Positions 27,508-37,079 are shown, numbered from the stretch's first letter. The stretch is DNA of 64,000 nt from Leucobacter ruminantium (GCF_017565705.1 NZ_JAGDYL010000023.1:1-64000); one strand, 5' to 3'. Program-made: numbers and translations. The notes: generated by a model from the letters alone, not told the origin.

Positions 27508-28323
27508 ATGCCGACCTTCACCGATCCTGTCGCCGATGCGGCCGAGATGTCTGAGGCGATGCGCGGCCTCGCTCACGCGAGCATCGTGCTCGACCAACCC
27601 GAGCGCATGTACGGGATACTCGGCGATCTGCTCGGCGCGATCAGGTCCCTCGAACAGATACTCGGCCAGTTCGCGAGAGGCCACACCAACTCGATTGGAC
27701 GTGCGGCGGATGATGCGGGGGATCGTGCCGCCGGCACCCAGGACGCGCTCACCGCAGCGGCCGAGCTCCGGCAGGCCGCCGCCCTCATCGGCCAGGCAGA
27801 GCGTCGGGTCGACGCCGGCATGGCGGCAGCCGGCCGGATCGCCTGGCAGCTCCCAGCCCAGACGAGCGAACCCGCCTCCCGACTCATCAACGTGGTGTTC
27901 CTGCAGGGCGGCGAGGCCGACCATGCGCTCGAGCTCATCGAGGCTGGCGGTGCGGATGCCGTGATCCAGGAACTCGCAGGCTACGACTTCGGCGACGAGA
28001 CCGTCGATGCTGCGCTCGAGAATGGGTACGTCTACGACAAGGTGCCCGTTGCTTCGCTCGACCGTGTGGCGACGCTCGACGCTTACACCCTGGTCTACAA
28101 CCATGACCATCGGCACGTCGCCCTTTACCGTGCCGAAGACAGCCTGCCCAGCCCCGTGCTGCTCGGCATCGCAGACCCCCGCCACGCCGCACCAGCCGGC
28201 ACCCCCGAGCGCGACGGAGCTGCTGCGGATTCACGGCAGGCTCGACGGGAACGTCTGGGCACCCCGACGATCAACCGACAAAACTACGTGAATCACCCCA
28301 CTCTGCAAGGCCTCGGACGATGA
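27508..28323 (+). CDS. Hypothetical ICE protein between VirB4 halves (271 aa)
   Basis: Two parts are visible. Residues 1-115 are helical (DQPERMYGILGDLLGAIRSLEQILGQF, AAELRQAAALIGQAERRVDAGMAAAGRIAWQL), like a small coiled-coil scaffold. Residues 125-235 form a compact mixed domain (ALELIEAGGADAVIQELAGYDFGDETVDAALENGYVYDKVPVA, YTLVYNHDHRHVALYRA) that looks independently folded and unrelated to conjugation proteins I know. The basic C-terminus overlaps the VirB4 start by ATGA. Function unknown. Confidence 0.7.
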   Translation: MPTFTDPVADAAEMSEAMRGLAHASIVLDQPERMYGILGDLLGAIRSLEQILGQFARGHTNSIGRAADDAGDRAAGTQDALTAAAELRQAAALIGQAERRVDAGMAAAGRIAWQLPAQTSEPASRLINVVFLQGGEADHALELIEAGGADAVIQELAGYDFGDETVDAALENGYVYDKVPVASLDRVATLDAYTLVYNHDHRHVALYRAEDSLPSPVLLGIADPRHAAPAGTPERDGAAADSRQARRERLGTPTINRQNYVNHPTLQGLGR

Positions 28324-29813
28324 GTCACGAACCAGGCGAGGCCGAGCCCGGGCGGCTTCATACATCCGCGCTCGTCGGCCCGGAAGGGGAACTGCGCAAG
28401 CACCGCCGAGCCCGCGCGCAAGCCGCAGCCCGACTCCAAGCCGAAGCAAGAGCCGCAGCGATCGCCGCAGCCCGAGCCCAAGCAGACGAGGAACGCGAAG
28501 CTCGCCGCGCGACCCGCTATCTACCGCGGGCGGGCGAAGACGGGCCCGCAGCGTTGCGTACGCCGGGCAGGTTCCGGCTCCCGCGCCACCAGGACACCTC
28601 CGCCACGCTGTCGGGGCACTACCCGTTCCTCGCGGAAGGCGGGCTCGGCTCAGCCGGAACCTTCATCGGGCAAGACCTCTACTCGGGCGGCTCCTTCGTC
28701 TACGATCCGTGGCAGCTCTACAAGCAAGGGGTCATCACCGCCCCGAACATGATCCTCGCAGGTATCGTCGGCTCCGGGAAGTCCTCGCTCGCGAAGAGCC
28801 TCTACACGCGGGCGCTCCCGTTTGGGCGCCGCGTCTACATCCCGGGAGACCCGAAAGGCGAACATACTTCCGTCGCCCGGGCCGTCGGCGGCCGCGCAAT
28901 CGTGCTCGGTCCATCGCTTCCGACTCGCCTGAACCCCTTGGACGAGGGCTACCGGGCGGCCGGCATCCCGGATGAGGACTGGGCGGCACAGGTCGCGGCC
29001 CGCCGCAGGGATCTCATCGGGGCGCTCGCGGAGACCGTGCTCGACCGCCGCCTCACGCCCGTGGAGCACACTGCGATCGACGTTGCGCTGGCCGATGCGG
29101 TGCGCTGCGCGGAAGTGCCGATCCTTCCGATGGTCGTCGACCGCATCCTCGCACCCGCGAAAGCCGACGATCCCGACGGCCGGCTCGGCGAGGACGGCCG
29201 CATGGTCGGGCACGCGCTGCGCAGGCTCGTCGCCGGCGACCTCTCCGGCATGTTCGACGGCCCCAGCACAGAGAAGTTCGATCCCACCCTCCCGATGCTC
29301 TCGCTCGACCTCTCAAGAGTGGCCGAGAACTCTGCCCTGCTTGCGGTGCTGATGACCTGCGCGGCCGCGTGGATGGAAGCCGCACTACAAGACCCCGCCG
29401 GCGGGCAACGCTTCGTCGTCTACGACGAGGCCTGGCGCCTCATGTCCTACCCCAGCCTCCTCGCCCGCATGGATGCGCAATGGCGGCTCGCCAGGCACTA
29501 CGGGCTCGCGAACCTGCTGGTCTTCCACAAGCTCTCGGACCTCGAGAACGTCGGCGACCAGGGATCGCGAATGCGGGGCCTCGCCTCGTCGCTCCTCGCG
29601 AACGCCGAAACGAGGGTTGTCTATCGGCAGGAGTCCGATCAACTCGGCGTCACCGCACAAACCCTCGGCCTCACCGGCACCGAGCAATCCTTACTCCCGG
29701 GCCTCGGCATCGGGCAGGGGCTTTGGAAGATCAAAGACCGCAGCTTCGTGGCGCAGCACCAGCTCCACCCCGCCGAACTTGAGCTCTTCGACACCCGCGC
29801 GCGGATGCTTTAA
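28320..29813 (+). CDS. VirB4-type conjugation ATPase
   Basis: A 497-residue ATPase that should power channel assembly and substrate transfer. A long Ala/Arg coiled-coil N-terminus (28-66) precedes the motor domain with Walker A GIVGSGKS (148-155), a GDPKGEH element and Walker B RFVVYDEAWRL, followed by the LARHYGLANLLVFHKLSDL region characteristic of VirB4/TraC ATPases. The usual VirB4 N-terminal domain is missing here and appears to be supplied by the SCO6880-type protein. The start overlaps the preceding gene (ATGA). Confidence 0.95.
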   Translation: MSHEPGEAEPGRLHTSALVGPEGELRKHRRARAQAAARLQAEARAAAIAAARAQADEEREARRATRYLPRAGEDGPAALRTPGRFRLPRHQDTSATLSGHYPFLAEGGLGSAGTFIGQDLYSGGSFVYDPWQLYKQGVITAPNMILAGIVGSGKSSLAKSLYTRALPFGRRVYIPGDPKGEHTSVARAVGGRAIVLGPSLPTRLNPLDEGYRAAGIPDEDWAAQVAARRRDLIGALAETVLDRRLTPVEHTAIDVALADAVRCAEVPILPMVVDRILAPAKADDPDGRLGEDGRMVGHALRRLVAGDLSGMFDGPSTEKFDPTLPMLSLDLSRVAENSALLAVLMTCAAAWMEAALQDPAGGQRFVVYDEAWRLMSYPSLLARMDAQWRLARHYGLANLLVFHKLSDLENVGDQGSRMRGLASSLLANAETRVVYRQESDQLGVTAQTLGLTGTEQSLLPGLGIGQGLWKIKDRSFVAQHQLHPAELELFDTRARML

Positions 29814-29844
29814 AAAGCATCCGTTCTCTTTGGCATGCCTCCCG

Positions 29845-30723
29845 TCAGGTGATGCCAGGGAGTCCAGTAGGAAGGTGCCTGACCACTCGGAGTAGGCATT
29901 CGATGCTGTCTCGAAGGTCATCGTCGGACAGGGCGTTGTGTGGGTTCTCGGGGTGATGGATCATGTTGCGAACTGCACCCGGGAGTGTCATCGTCACTGC
30001 CTTCGCCGCGCCGGACTTCTCAAGCTTTGAGTACGGGGTATTGCGGGCCACTCCCTTCGCTTCGAGCCACCGGTCGAAATCCTCGACAAAGTACGCACCC
30101 GAATAATCCTGTAGCCGACCGATCAGCATCGTGTGGTTGATGATGGATACTTCCCGGTCGACCTCGGTCAAGTCTTCCACCGTCGCCCATCCACTATCAA
30201 CCAAGTCCTGATGATGCCATCTCAGGATCATTTGCCTGTTGTCGCTGCACTCAGCCAGACATCGAAGCAGCAGAGTGAAGTCGAGATGCTCCTTGATGAA
30301 GTCTTCAAGAAGAGCCCCGTCAGCATCCCAGCCGGCGAGCCGCTCGATAACGAGGTCTCTGAAGTCGTATCCGTAGGCCTCCATGCCTGCCGGCGTGAGC
30401 GATGCGAAATCTAGGCCAGTCAGAGTATCCCGAAACTCATTGAAGGTGAGGTTCAGCTCAGCGGTGCGGTTCCAACGGGCAACAGACCTCTCGAACTTGG
30501 TCTTTGTTTCATGCAGCGAATAGCCGAGGTGACACAGCCGAAAGCGTGCCTCGTCCAGAGCGACCTGAAAGGCAGGTTTCACCTCGGTCACCTCATCGGC
30601 GTAGCGATACACAGCATTCGTGATGCTGTTCGGCGGGAACAGCCAGTGGTGGTTGGTCCAGTAGCGGTTCTTGCCGTAGTCGATGTCGATGCCGTTCAGC
30701 GACAACGAGATCATCGTGCCCAT
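29845..30723 (-). CDS. HEPN-like cargo protein inserted in the transfer region
   Basis: A 292-residue soluble protein on the opposite strand to all its neighbours. The N-terminus MGTMISLSLNGIDIDYGKN resembles the start of HEPN/Toprim-associated proteins. Near the C-terminus VRNMIHHPENPHN (RNMIHH at 252-257) fits the R-N-x-x-x-H active-site motif of HEPN ribonucleases, including the HHPEN continuation common in that superfamily. GC content is clearly lower than in adjacent genes. Position and composition suggest a later insertion of a defence or abortive-infection gene; the RNase activity is predicted only. Confidence 0.75.
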   Translation of the reverse strand: MGTMISLSLNGIDIDYGKNRYWTNHHWLFPPNSITNAVYRYADEVTEVKPAFQVALDEARFRLCHLGYSLHETKTKFERSVARWNRTAELNLTFNEFRDTLTGLDFASLTPAGMEAYGYDFRDLVIERLAGWDADGALLEDFIKEHLDFTLLLRCLAECSDNRQMILRWHHQDLVDSGWATVEDLTEVDREVSIINHTMLIGRLQDYSGAYFVEDFDRWLEAKGVARNTPYSKLEKSGAAKAVTMTLPGAVRNMIHHPENPHNALSDDDLRDSIECLLRVVRHLPTGLPGIT

Positions 30724-30846
30724 CGGCCCATTGTTTCACGCTCTCCGAGTATGCAGGCCGCTTGGACGCGTCGTTGATGAGAGCACCTGACTGTTGGCTG
30801 CCGTCATTCCTGGCGGTGGTCTTCCATCGTCCAGTCAGGAGTTCCC

Positions 30847-33492
30847 ATGTCGAATACCGTGCTCTTTCCGCCCGGCGTATCGAGACCGCCCGACCGTGCC
30901 GCCGCCCGTGCGGCGGCGCTCTTCACGATTCTGCTCATGCTCTTCGGTGGCCTGTTCTTCAGCCCGGCTCCGGCGCAGGCGGCGACCCTCGGAGTCGGCT
31001 ACGGCAACGAAGATCTCTGGCTCGGGTCGTTCTCCGCTCATGGCAGGCAGGCGTACTGCATGGACCTCGACGCTGTTCCTCCGTGGGGGAATACGCAGCA
31101 CCCCGAGCTGGAGACGACCCTCGATAGTCTCACCTCGACCGAGCTGGCCCGACTCAACTACGTCATGGGCCGCTGGGGCGAGTCACAGGACCCGAATGTG
31201 ACGGCTGCGGTGCAGATGTATGTGTGGGATATCGCCGATCACGGCAACTATGCCGGCCGTGGCGGGGATGCGCACTTCATCACCCGCGTACCGGCAGGCG
31301 CGCAGGGCGCCGTGCTCGCGAACTTGGCCGCGATGCGTGACGCTGCGGCAGCAAACGCGGTCGCGAATCCGTCGGTGTCGCTGTCGATCAGCATGAGCGA
31401 CCAGTACAACGGTCAACTCACGGTCAGTACGAACCCGGCGTCTGCGACGGGCACGGTGACCCTCACCAACGCGACCTTCGCGAACGGTTCGTCGTCGGCT
31501 TCGCTAGGTGCGGGCACGCATCAGATCGTCGGCACCCCGCCCGAGTCTGCCCCCGATTACCAGATCACGGCTGCCATGCAGGCGCCCGCGATCGGGTACG
31601 GGGCGGGCGTCGATCTCTTCTACACGCCCGGCGAGCAGCGCATTCTCGCGGCCGCTTCCTTCGAGCCGCTGGCTGCGACCGCGAAGTCCCCGGTGATCCC
31701 GCTCGACTTCCAGCCGGTCATCGAGACGGTCGTCTCGGCGAAGTTCGTGCAGGCTGGCGACGTGTTCACCGACAAGCTCGCCGTGTCGGTGACGAAGCAC
31801 TCCTGGATCAAGGTGAACGGGAAACCAGTGCCGGCGCTCGCCGAGGGCACCCTGTACGGGCCGTTCGATGCGCAGCCCGCCGAAGCGAACGCGCCTCCGC
31901 AGGGCGCGCCCGTACTCGGCACCGAGACGCTGACGCTCACGCACCCCGGCAACTACGTCTCCCCGGGCACCCTCGTCGCGCCCGAGTCGGGCTTCTACGC
32001 GTGGGTGTGGAAGATCGACAAGAGCAAGCAGGGAGAGAACGCGAAGTACCTCACCGATTCCTTTACCGACCGCTTCGGCCGGGTCGCGGAGACGTCGATC
32101 ACCCCGTTCCAGCCCGAAGCGGTGTCGAAGGCGAACGGCCGGCTCGTGGAACCCGGCGACGCGGTGACGGATACGATCACGGTGTCCTCGACCAATGGGG
32201 CTTGGCTGAAGCAGAACGGCGATCTGATCCCGGTTGTGTTCGAGGGCACCACCTATCAGGTGCCCGGCACGCTGCCTCCCTTGCAGGGGTCTGAGGTTCC
32301 GGCGGGTGCGGTGCCGATCGGCACGGTGCAGGTCACCGCGACCGGGCCGGGCACCTACGAGTCACCCGAGATGATCCTCCCGGATGCGGGCTTCGTGACC
32401 TGGGTGTGGCAGGTGAAGAAGGCGTCGCAGCCCGAGTGGGTGCGCCCCTACATCGCGTCCGATTGGCAGGACGACTACGGCATCAACATCGAGTCGCACT
32501 CGGTGCGCTGGCCCCTGACGATCACCTCCGAGGTGCGCGAGTACAACGTGCACCCGGGAGGCCGCGCCTTCGACCGCATCACCGTGACCGGGTTCCCCGA
32601 CAATCACCCCGACTTCGAGGGCGACGGCTACTGGGGCCCGGACGAGAAGGAGCTCACCCACACGGTCTACGGGCCGTTCAAGACCGACGCGGAGCTCACC
32701 GACGATCTCGACCTCGAGACCGCGCCGGTGCTGACGACGATCACGACCCCTGCGAAGAACGGCGTCTATGACATCGGCTACACCGATGACGATCGCATCC
32801 AGCCCGAGGAGCCCGGCTACTACGTCGTCGTGACGACGTTCGCGGGCGATGACCGGGTGCAGCCCTTCGAGAGTTCCCCGGCTGACATCTGGGAGCGGTT
32901 CTACGTTCCCGACGACAAGCAGCCGCTGTCGGTCATCACGCAGGCCACCCCGGCTGCGGGCGTCGGCGAGGAGTTCGACGATGCCGCGCTCGTGCAGGGA
33001 TCGAAGATCCCCAAGGACTCTTATCTCGTGTTCCGCGCCTACGGCCCCCAATCGCCGGATGCTGAGCCGGTGTGCGAGGCCCCGTTCTTCACCTCCGAGA
33101 AGATCCCGGTCACCGAAGCTGGCATCTACCGTTCCGGGAAGACGAGCGTCGACCGGGCCGGGCACGTCTACTGGGTCGAGACCCTCTATGGGAAAGACGG
33201 CAAGGTGCTCGCCGAAGGGCGCTGCGGTGCACCGGGTGAGACCACGGTCGTGACCGACACCCCGCCGAAGACACCGCCGACGCCGGAGACGCCGAAGCTG
33301 CCGAAGCTGCCGCCTGAGCTCGCGGTCACCGGCGGGCCCGGGTTCCCGTGGCTCATCGCCGCAGGCGGCGCGGTGGCGCTTCTCGCGGCTGGGTTCACGC
33401 TGTGGTTCGGGCGCCGGCTCGCGCTCTCCCGGGAGCAGTGCGGCTACGTCAGAGAGGAGGACGAAGGTATCGAAGAACTCATGAAGAACTAG
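30847..33492 (+). CDS. Thioester-type LAVTG wall-anchored surface protein
   Basis: An 881-residue exported protein. A signal peptide occupies about 1-46 (FTILLMLFGGLFFSPAPAQA-AT). The next domain has AYCMDLD (C71) and AAVQMYVWD (Q123), matching the Cys and TQxA-type Gln that form an internal thioester in Gram-positive adhesins. Three or more beta-rich repeats follow (each with AGD-F-D-LAVS, YGPF, PGNYVSPGT... GFY-WVW-ID patterns). The end has LAVTGG at 825, a membrane helix and a 27-residue tail. It may bind recipient cells or host surfaces. It sits directly after the secretion operon and ends in a strong hairpin. Confidence 0.85.
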   Translation: MSNTVLFPPGVSRPPDRAAARAAALFTILLMLFGGLFFSPAPAQAATLGVGYGNEDLWLGSFSAHGRQAYCMDLDAVPPWGNTQHPELETTLDSLTSTELARLNYVMGRWGESQDPNVTAAVQMYVWDIADHGNYAGRGGDAHFITRVPAGAQGAVLANLAAMRDAAAANAVANPSVSLSISMSDQYNGQLTVSTNPASATGTVTLTNATFANGSSSASLGAGTHQIVGTPPESAPDYQITAAMQAPAIGYGAGVDLFYTPGEQRILAAASFEPLAATAKSPVIPLDFQPVIETVVSAKFVQAGDVFTDKLAVSVTKHSWIKVNGKPVPALAEGTLYGPFDAQPAEANAPPQGAPVLGTETLTLTHPGNYVSPGTLVAPESGFYAWVWKIDKSKQGENAKYLTDSFTDRFGRVAETSITPFQPEAVSKANGRLVEPGDAVTDTITVSSTNGAWLKQNGDLIPVVFEGTTYQVPGTLPPLQGSEVPAGAVPIGTVQVTATGPGTYESPEMILPDAGFVTWVWQVKKASQPEWVRPYIASDWQDDYGINIESHSVRWPLTITSEVREYNVHPGGRAFDRITVTGFPDNHPDFEGDGYWGPDEKELTHTVYGPFKTDAELTDDLDLETAPVLTTITTPAKNGVYDIGYTDDDRIQPEEPGYYVVVTTFAGDDRVQPFESSPADIWERFYVPDDKQPLSVITQATPAAGVGEEFDDAALVQGSKIPKDSYLVFRAYGPQSPDAEPVCEAPFFTSEKIPVTEAGIYRSGKTSVDRAGHVYWVETLYGKDGKVLAEGRCGAPGETTVVTDTPPKTPPTPETPKLPKLPPELAVTGGPGFPWLIAAGGAVALLAAGFTLWFGRRLALSREQCGYVREEDEGIEELMKN

Positions 33493-33507
33493 GACACCTC
33501 CCACTGA

Positions 33508-33556
33508 GCGGGCGGAACCGGCAGACCCTACCCCCAGGTCTTGCGGTTCCGCCCGC
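33508..33556 (+). terminator. Strong hairpin after the thioester surface protein
   Basis: A perfect 13-bp stem, GCGGGCGGAACCG at 33508-33520 with its complement at 33544-33556, extended by GCAGACC/GGTCTTGC-type pairing inside the loop. It begins 16 bases after the stop codon. No U-tract is present. Confidence 0.75.
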
Positions 33557-33615
33557 TTCGTCATGCCAGCCCGGTGCACCTGCCCACTGACAGCAACCAG
33601 ATTCAGGAGGCGACG

Positions 33616-34623
33616 GTGACCGACTACACGGAAGACATGCTCGCGCGCATGACGCTCACGGCGCTCACCGACCCGGGAGACCCGATCACGGGGAAACTCG
33701 TCCAGGCCATCGGCCTCACCGAGACACTCGCACTCATCCGCGACGCAGATGCTGCGATCCCCGCCCAGGTCAACCAGTTCGAAGGAGCGCGCTGGCTACA
33801 GAAAGCTGCCGCAAGACAGAAAGACACTCTCGTAGACGACCTCGTCGCCCTCGCCGAGCGGGGCGGGCTCAGGCTGCTCACGCCCGGGCGGGCGGGCTGG
33901 CCGGCCGATCTCACCGATCTCGGGCCTTCGGCGCCGCTGGTGCTGTGGGCGAAGGGGAACCCGGAACTGCTCACCTCGTCGCTCACTTCCCGCGTGACGA
34001 TCACCGGCGCACGCGCTGCCACCGCCTACGGTGTGCATCTCACCCACGAATTTGCCGAGCAACTGGCGCAGTCCCCGCGCATCCTCGTCTCCGGCGGCGC
34101 CTACGGCATCGACGCCGAAACGCACCGCGCCGCGCTCGCAGTCCGTTCAGGTTCAACGATTGCGGTGCTCGCGGGCGGCGTCGACCGTCCCTACCCGGTC
34201 GGGAACGCTTCGCTGTTCCAGCGCATCACCGACGGCGGTGGGCTGCTGATCTCTGAAGTGCCGCCCGGACTCGCCCCGAGCAAGGACCGCTTCGTGGCTC
34301 GAGCCCGCCTCATGGCTGCGCTCAGCGGGGCGACCGTGGTTCCCGAGGCCGGCCCACGTTCGGGAAGCCTGCGGGTCGCCGTCAGCGCCTTCGATCTCGG
34401 TCGCCGCGTCGGCGCGGTGCCCGGACCGATCACCTCGGCAGCATCGTCTGGATGCCACCTGCTCCTTGCGGAGGGATTCGCCGAAGTCATCACGAATGCC
34501 TGGGACGTCGAGGCGATGTCCGACCCGTCCCCGGAGGCATACCGTCTCCCGCCCGCCTATCAGCAGGCCGCCCGCCGAGCCGCACCGGACGTGAGCCGCT
34601 CGGCGGGTAGGGCCGCACTCTGA
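33616..34623 (+). CDS. DprA/Smf-like DNA-processing protein
   Basis: A 335-residue Rossmann-fold protein. The core has VTITGARAATAYG, ILVSGGAYGIDAETHRAAL, TIAVLAGGVDRPYPVGN and SEVPPG, the ordered signatures of DprA. The usual C-terminal winged-helix domain is absent or diverged. Chromosomal DprA binds incoming single-stranded DNA and loads RecA; an ICE-borne copy could protect or process transferred DNA, or act as an effector of the DprA/LOG-like defence families. GTG 33616 follows AGGAGG by five bases. Confidence 0.9.
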   Translation: MTDYTEDMLARMTLTALTDPGDPITGKLVQAIGLTETLALIRDADAAIPAQVNQFEGARWLQKAAARQKDTLVDDLVALAERGGLRLLTPGRAGWPADLTDLGPSAPLVLWAKGNPELLTSSLTSRVTITGARAATAYGVHLTHEFAEQLAQSPRILVSGGAYGIDAETHRAALAVRSGSTIAVLAGGVDRPYPVGNASLFQRITDGGGLLISEVPPGLAPSKDRFVARARLMAALSGATVVPEAGPRSGSLRVAVSAFDLGRRVGAVPGPITSAASSGCHLLLAEGFAEVITNAWDVEAMSDPSPEAYRLPPAYQQAARRAAPDVSRSAGRAAL

Positions 34624-34704
34624 TCCCCATTCCGCTCTTGGCCCTGGCGTGCTGCGCGTCAGGGTCGAGCTCTGCCCTACACCACTTACGAAGGAGATTC
34701 CCGA

Positions 34705-35241
34705 ATGCCCAAACGCGACCGCTCGAAGCGCACCGACCCGACTGCCGTGATGGTGCGGATCGTCGTCGCAGACGACGGCACCCTGACCGTCAGCGTTGAC
34801 GGGGCACCGTATCTGCCGCCCGAGTTCTCGCCGCCGTGGCGTCGTGCGTCGTTCCCCGCGATCGTCGACGCGATCAGCCAGCAGACCGGCCGCACCCTCC
34901 GCGTCGACGTGATCGAGACCGACGGCCGCACCATCACCGACTTCTACACCCCACGCACCCCCCGCAAGGCAGAACCGCAAACGTCCGCCGCCGAGTCCTC
35001 CGTTCAGGCGGCGTCCGCAGCGGAGCCAGCGCCGGCGCCGCGTCTGATGCAGTTCGCCGGGTCCGGGATGATCCCCGGAGAAGAGGTCGCGGTGGCGATC
35101 ATCATCGCGCACGCCGAGTCAGGACCGGACGGCATCGCCCGCACACTGATCGACTCCCGGTATCTTGAGCATTCTCCCACCGGCGAAGCCGTGCTGCTGG
35201 GCCGCATCTCCGCAACGGTCTGCGTCGGGCAACCGCAATGA
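34705..35241 (+). CDS. Hypothetical ICE protein upstream of coupling ATPase (178 aa)
   Basis: A soluble protein with a basic N-terminus, a beta-rich block at 15-80 (VMVRIVVADDGTLTVSVDGAPYLPPEF, LRVDVIETDGRTITDFYTP), an Ala/Pro linker and a second small block (GEEVAVAIIIAHAESGPDGIARTLIDSRYLE). The family is not recognised. AAGGAG precedes the ATG and an ATGA overlap couples it to the coupling-protein gene, suggesting an accessory role in DNA delivery to the channel. Confidence 0.7.
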   Translation: MPKRDRSKRTDPTAVMVRIVVADDGTLTVSVDGAPYLPPEFSPPWRRASFPAIVDAISQQTGRTLRVDVIETDGRTITDFYTPRTPRKAEPQTSAAESSVQAASAAEPAPAPRLMQFAGSGMIPGEEVAVAIIIAHAESGPDGIARTLIDSRYLEHSPTGEAVLLGRISATVCVGQPQ

Positions 35242-37079
35242 GTTCCCCGATCCGCCCGACCGGGAGTCTCGGCGACGAACTCACGAACGCCGCACTCGTC
35301 GGACTCGCCGCGCTGGCGATCCTGGCCGCGATCCTCCGGGGCGCGGGAAGCGTCACCGCGTTCCTCACCGGCTCGGCGCCGCCCACCGGAGGGATCGGTT
35401 CTGGTGCCGGAGTGCTCCTACACCCCGCCGACCCCGCCACCGCACTCGATGCGCCAGGCCTGAACCCGATCGTCTACTGGCTCGTCGCAGGCGTGCTGAT
35501 CCTTACGGCCGCCGCAGCCGGCTGGTGGATATGGTCGGCGATCCGGCATCACGGCCGGCGCCAGGCGATGGACCCGTACCGCATCGCAGGAATCGCCACC
35601 CGGGCCGAAGTCGCCAGAGCCGGATCTCCGCGTGCCCTGCTCGCACGCGCAGGCAACCTGCACCCCTCTCTCGACCACCCGGAGCCGGCCGATGTGGGGT
35701 ACCGCGTCGGGGCGTCGCGCGGGGTCGAGGTGTGGGCCTCGGTCGAAGACTCGATCCTACTCATCGGGCCTCCCCGAAGCGGCAAGGGGGTGCATATCGT
35801 CATCAACTCGATCCTCTCCGCCCCAGGCGCCGTGGTGACCACTTCGACGCGGCCAGACAATGCGACCGCGACCATCCGTGCACGCGAGCGCATCGGCCCA
35901 GTCGCGGTGTTCGATCCGCAAGGCCTCGCCGCAGGCATCCCAGCCGGGCTGCGCTGGTCGCCCGTCCGGGGATGCGATGCGCCGCTGACGGCGATGATCC
36001 GTGCGGCGGGTCTTGCCTCGGCTACTGGGCTCGGGAAAGGAGGCGTCGAGGGCGGTGACTTCTGGGAAGCGAAAACCCGCGTCGCGCTCCAATGCCTGCT
36101 GCACGCCGCAGCCCTCGACAGCCGGCAACCAGCCGATCTGTTCCGCTGGACGCTCGACCCTGCCGCCGCAGGCGATGCCGTCTCCATCCTCGGCACGCAT
36201 CCGCGCGCTGCCGGAGGCTGGGCAGAGGCGTTGCAGGCCATGCTCGAAGCCGACCCGCGCACCAGAGACTCGATCTGGCAGGGCGTCTCACTCGCCCTCG
36301 CCGCCCTCGCCGACCCACGCGTGCTCGATGCCGTCACCCCGGACCCGGATGAGATGTTCGACCCCGAAGCGTTCCTCAAACAGAGAGGCACCCTCTACTT
36401 GCTGGCGACAGCCGCCGGAGCGAACAACAGCGCCCCGCTGGTCGCAGCGCTCATCGAAGATGTCGTGGAAGCCGCCCGCCGCATAGCCGCAAGCAGTCCC
36501 GGGGCGAGACTCGACCCACCGTTACTGCTTGCTCTCGATGAAGTGGCGAACCTCAGCCCGCTTCCCTCCCTACCGACGCTCATGGCCGAAGGAGGCGGCA
36601 CCGGGATCACGACCATGCCGGTCCTGCAGTCCCTTGCGCAGGCGAGGGAGCAGTGGTCGGACAACGCGGCATCCGCGATCTGGGATGCCGCGATCGTGAA
36701 GATTATCCTCGGCGGAGCCTCCGGCAGCCGCGACCTCCAAGACCTGTCAACGCTCATCGGCGAACGAGACGAGATCACCGACTCCACGACCGTCGGCGAC
36801 CACGGCTCACGATCGGCACAGCGCTCCATCCGCCGGGTGCCGATCATGCCACCCGACGCGATCCGCCGCCTCCCGTTCGGTACCGGTCTTGTGCTGCTGC
36901 GCGCGGCACCCCCGATCGTCTCACGGCTGCGTCGCTGGACCCAGCGTGCCGACGGCAAGCAACTCCTCGCGGATCGGCGCACGGTCGAAGCGCAACTCCA
37001 CTACCGGGATGCCGCGACCGGTTCAGGTGCGCCGTGTGCGGATGATCCGGCAGGCACGGAGAGCGCACCTGGCCTGTAG
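35238..37079 (+). CDS. Type IV coupling protein (TraD/TraG/VirD4-like ATPase)
   Basis: A 613-residue membrane ATPase that links the relaxosome to the secretion channel. Two N-terminal membrane helices (about 17-40 and 78-100) are followed by the cytoplasmic motor with Walker A GPPRSGKG (177-184), VVTTSTRPDNA, the TraG-type FDPQGL element, Walker B LLLALDEVANLSPLPSLPTLMAEGGG and a glutamine-rich MPVLQSLAQAREQW segment. Order and spacing are typical of VirD4 proteins in actinobacterial ICEs. It is separated from the secretion operon by the surface protein and DprA-like genes. Confidence 0.95.
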   Translation: MSSPIRPTGSLGDELTNAALVGLAALAILAAILRGAGSVTAFLTGSAPPTGGIGSGAGVLLHPADPATALDAPGLNPIVYWLVAGVLILTAAAAGWWIWSAIRHHGRRQAMDPYRIAGIATRAEVARAGSPRALLARAGNLHPSLDHPEPADVGYRVGASRGVEVWASVEDSILLIGPPRSGKGVHIVINSILSAPGAVVTTSTRPDNATATIRARERIGPVAVFDPQGLAAGIPAGLRWSPVRGCDAPLTAMIRAAGLASATGLGKGGVEGGDFWEAKTRVALQCLLHAAALDSRQPADLFRWTLDPAAAGDAVSILGTHPRAAGGWAEALQAMLEADPRTRDSIWQGVSLALAALADPRVLDAVTPDPDEMFDPEAFLKQRGTLYLLATAAGANNSAPLVAALIEDVVEAARRIAASSPGARLDPPLLLALDEVANLSPLPSLPTLMAEGGGTGITTMPVLQSLAQAREQWSDNAASAIWDAAIVKIILGGASGSRDLQDLSTLIGERDEITDSTTVGDHGSRSAQRSIRRVPIMPPDAIRRLPFGTGLVLLRAAPPIVSRLRRWTQRADGKQLLADRRTVEAQLHYRDAATGSGAPCADDPAGTESAPGL

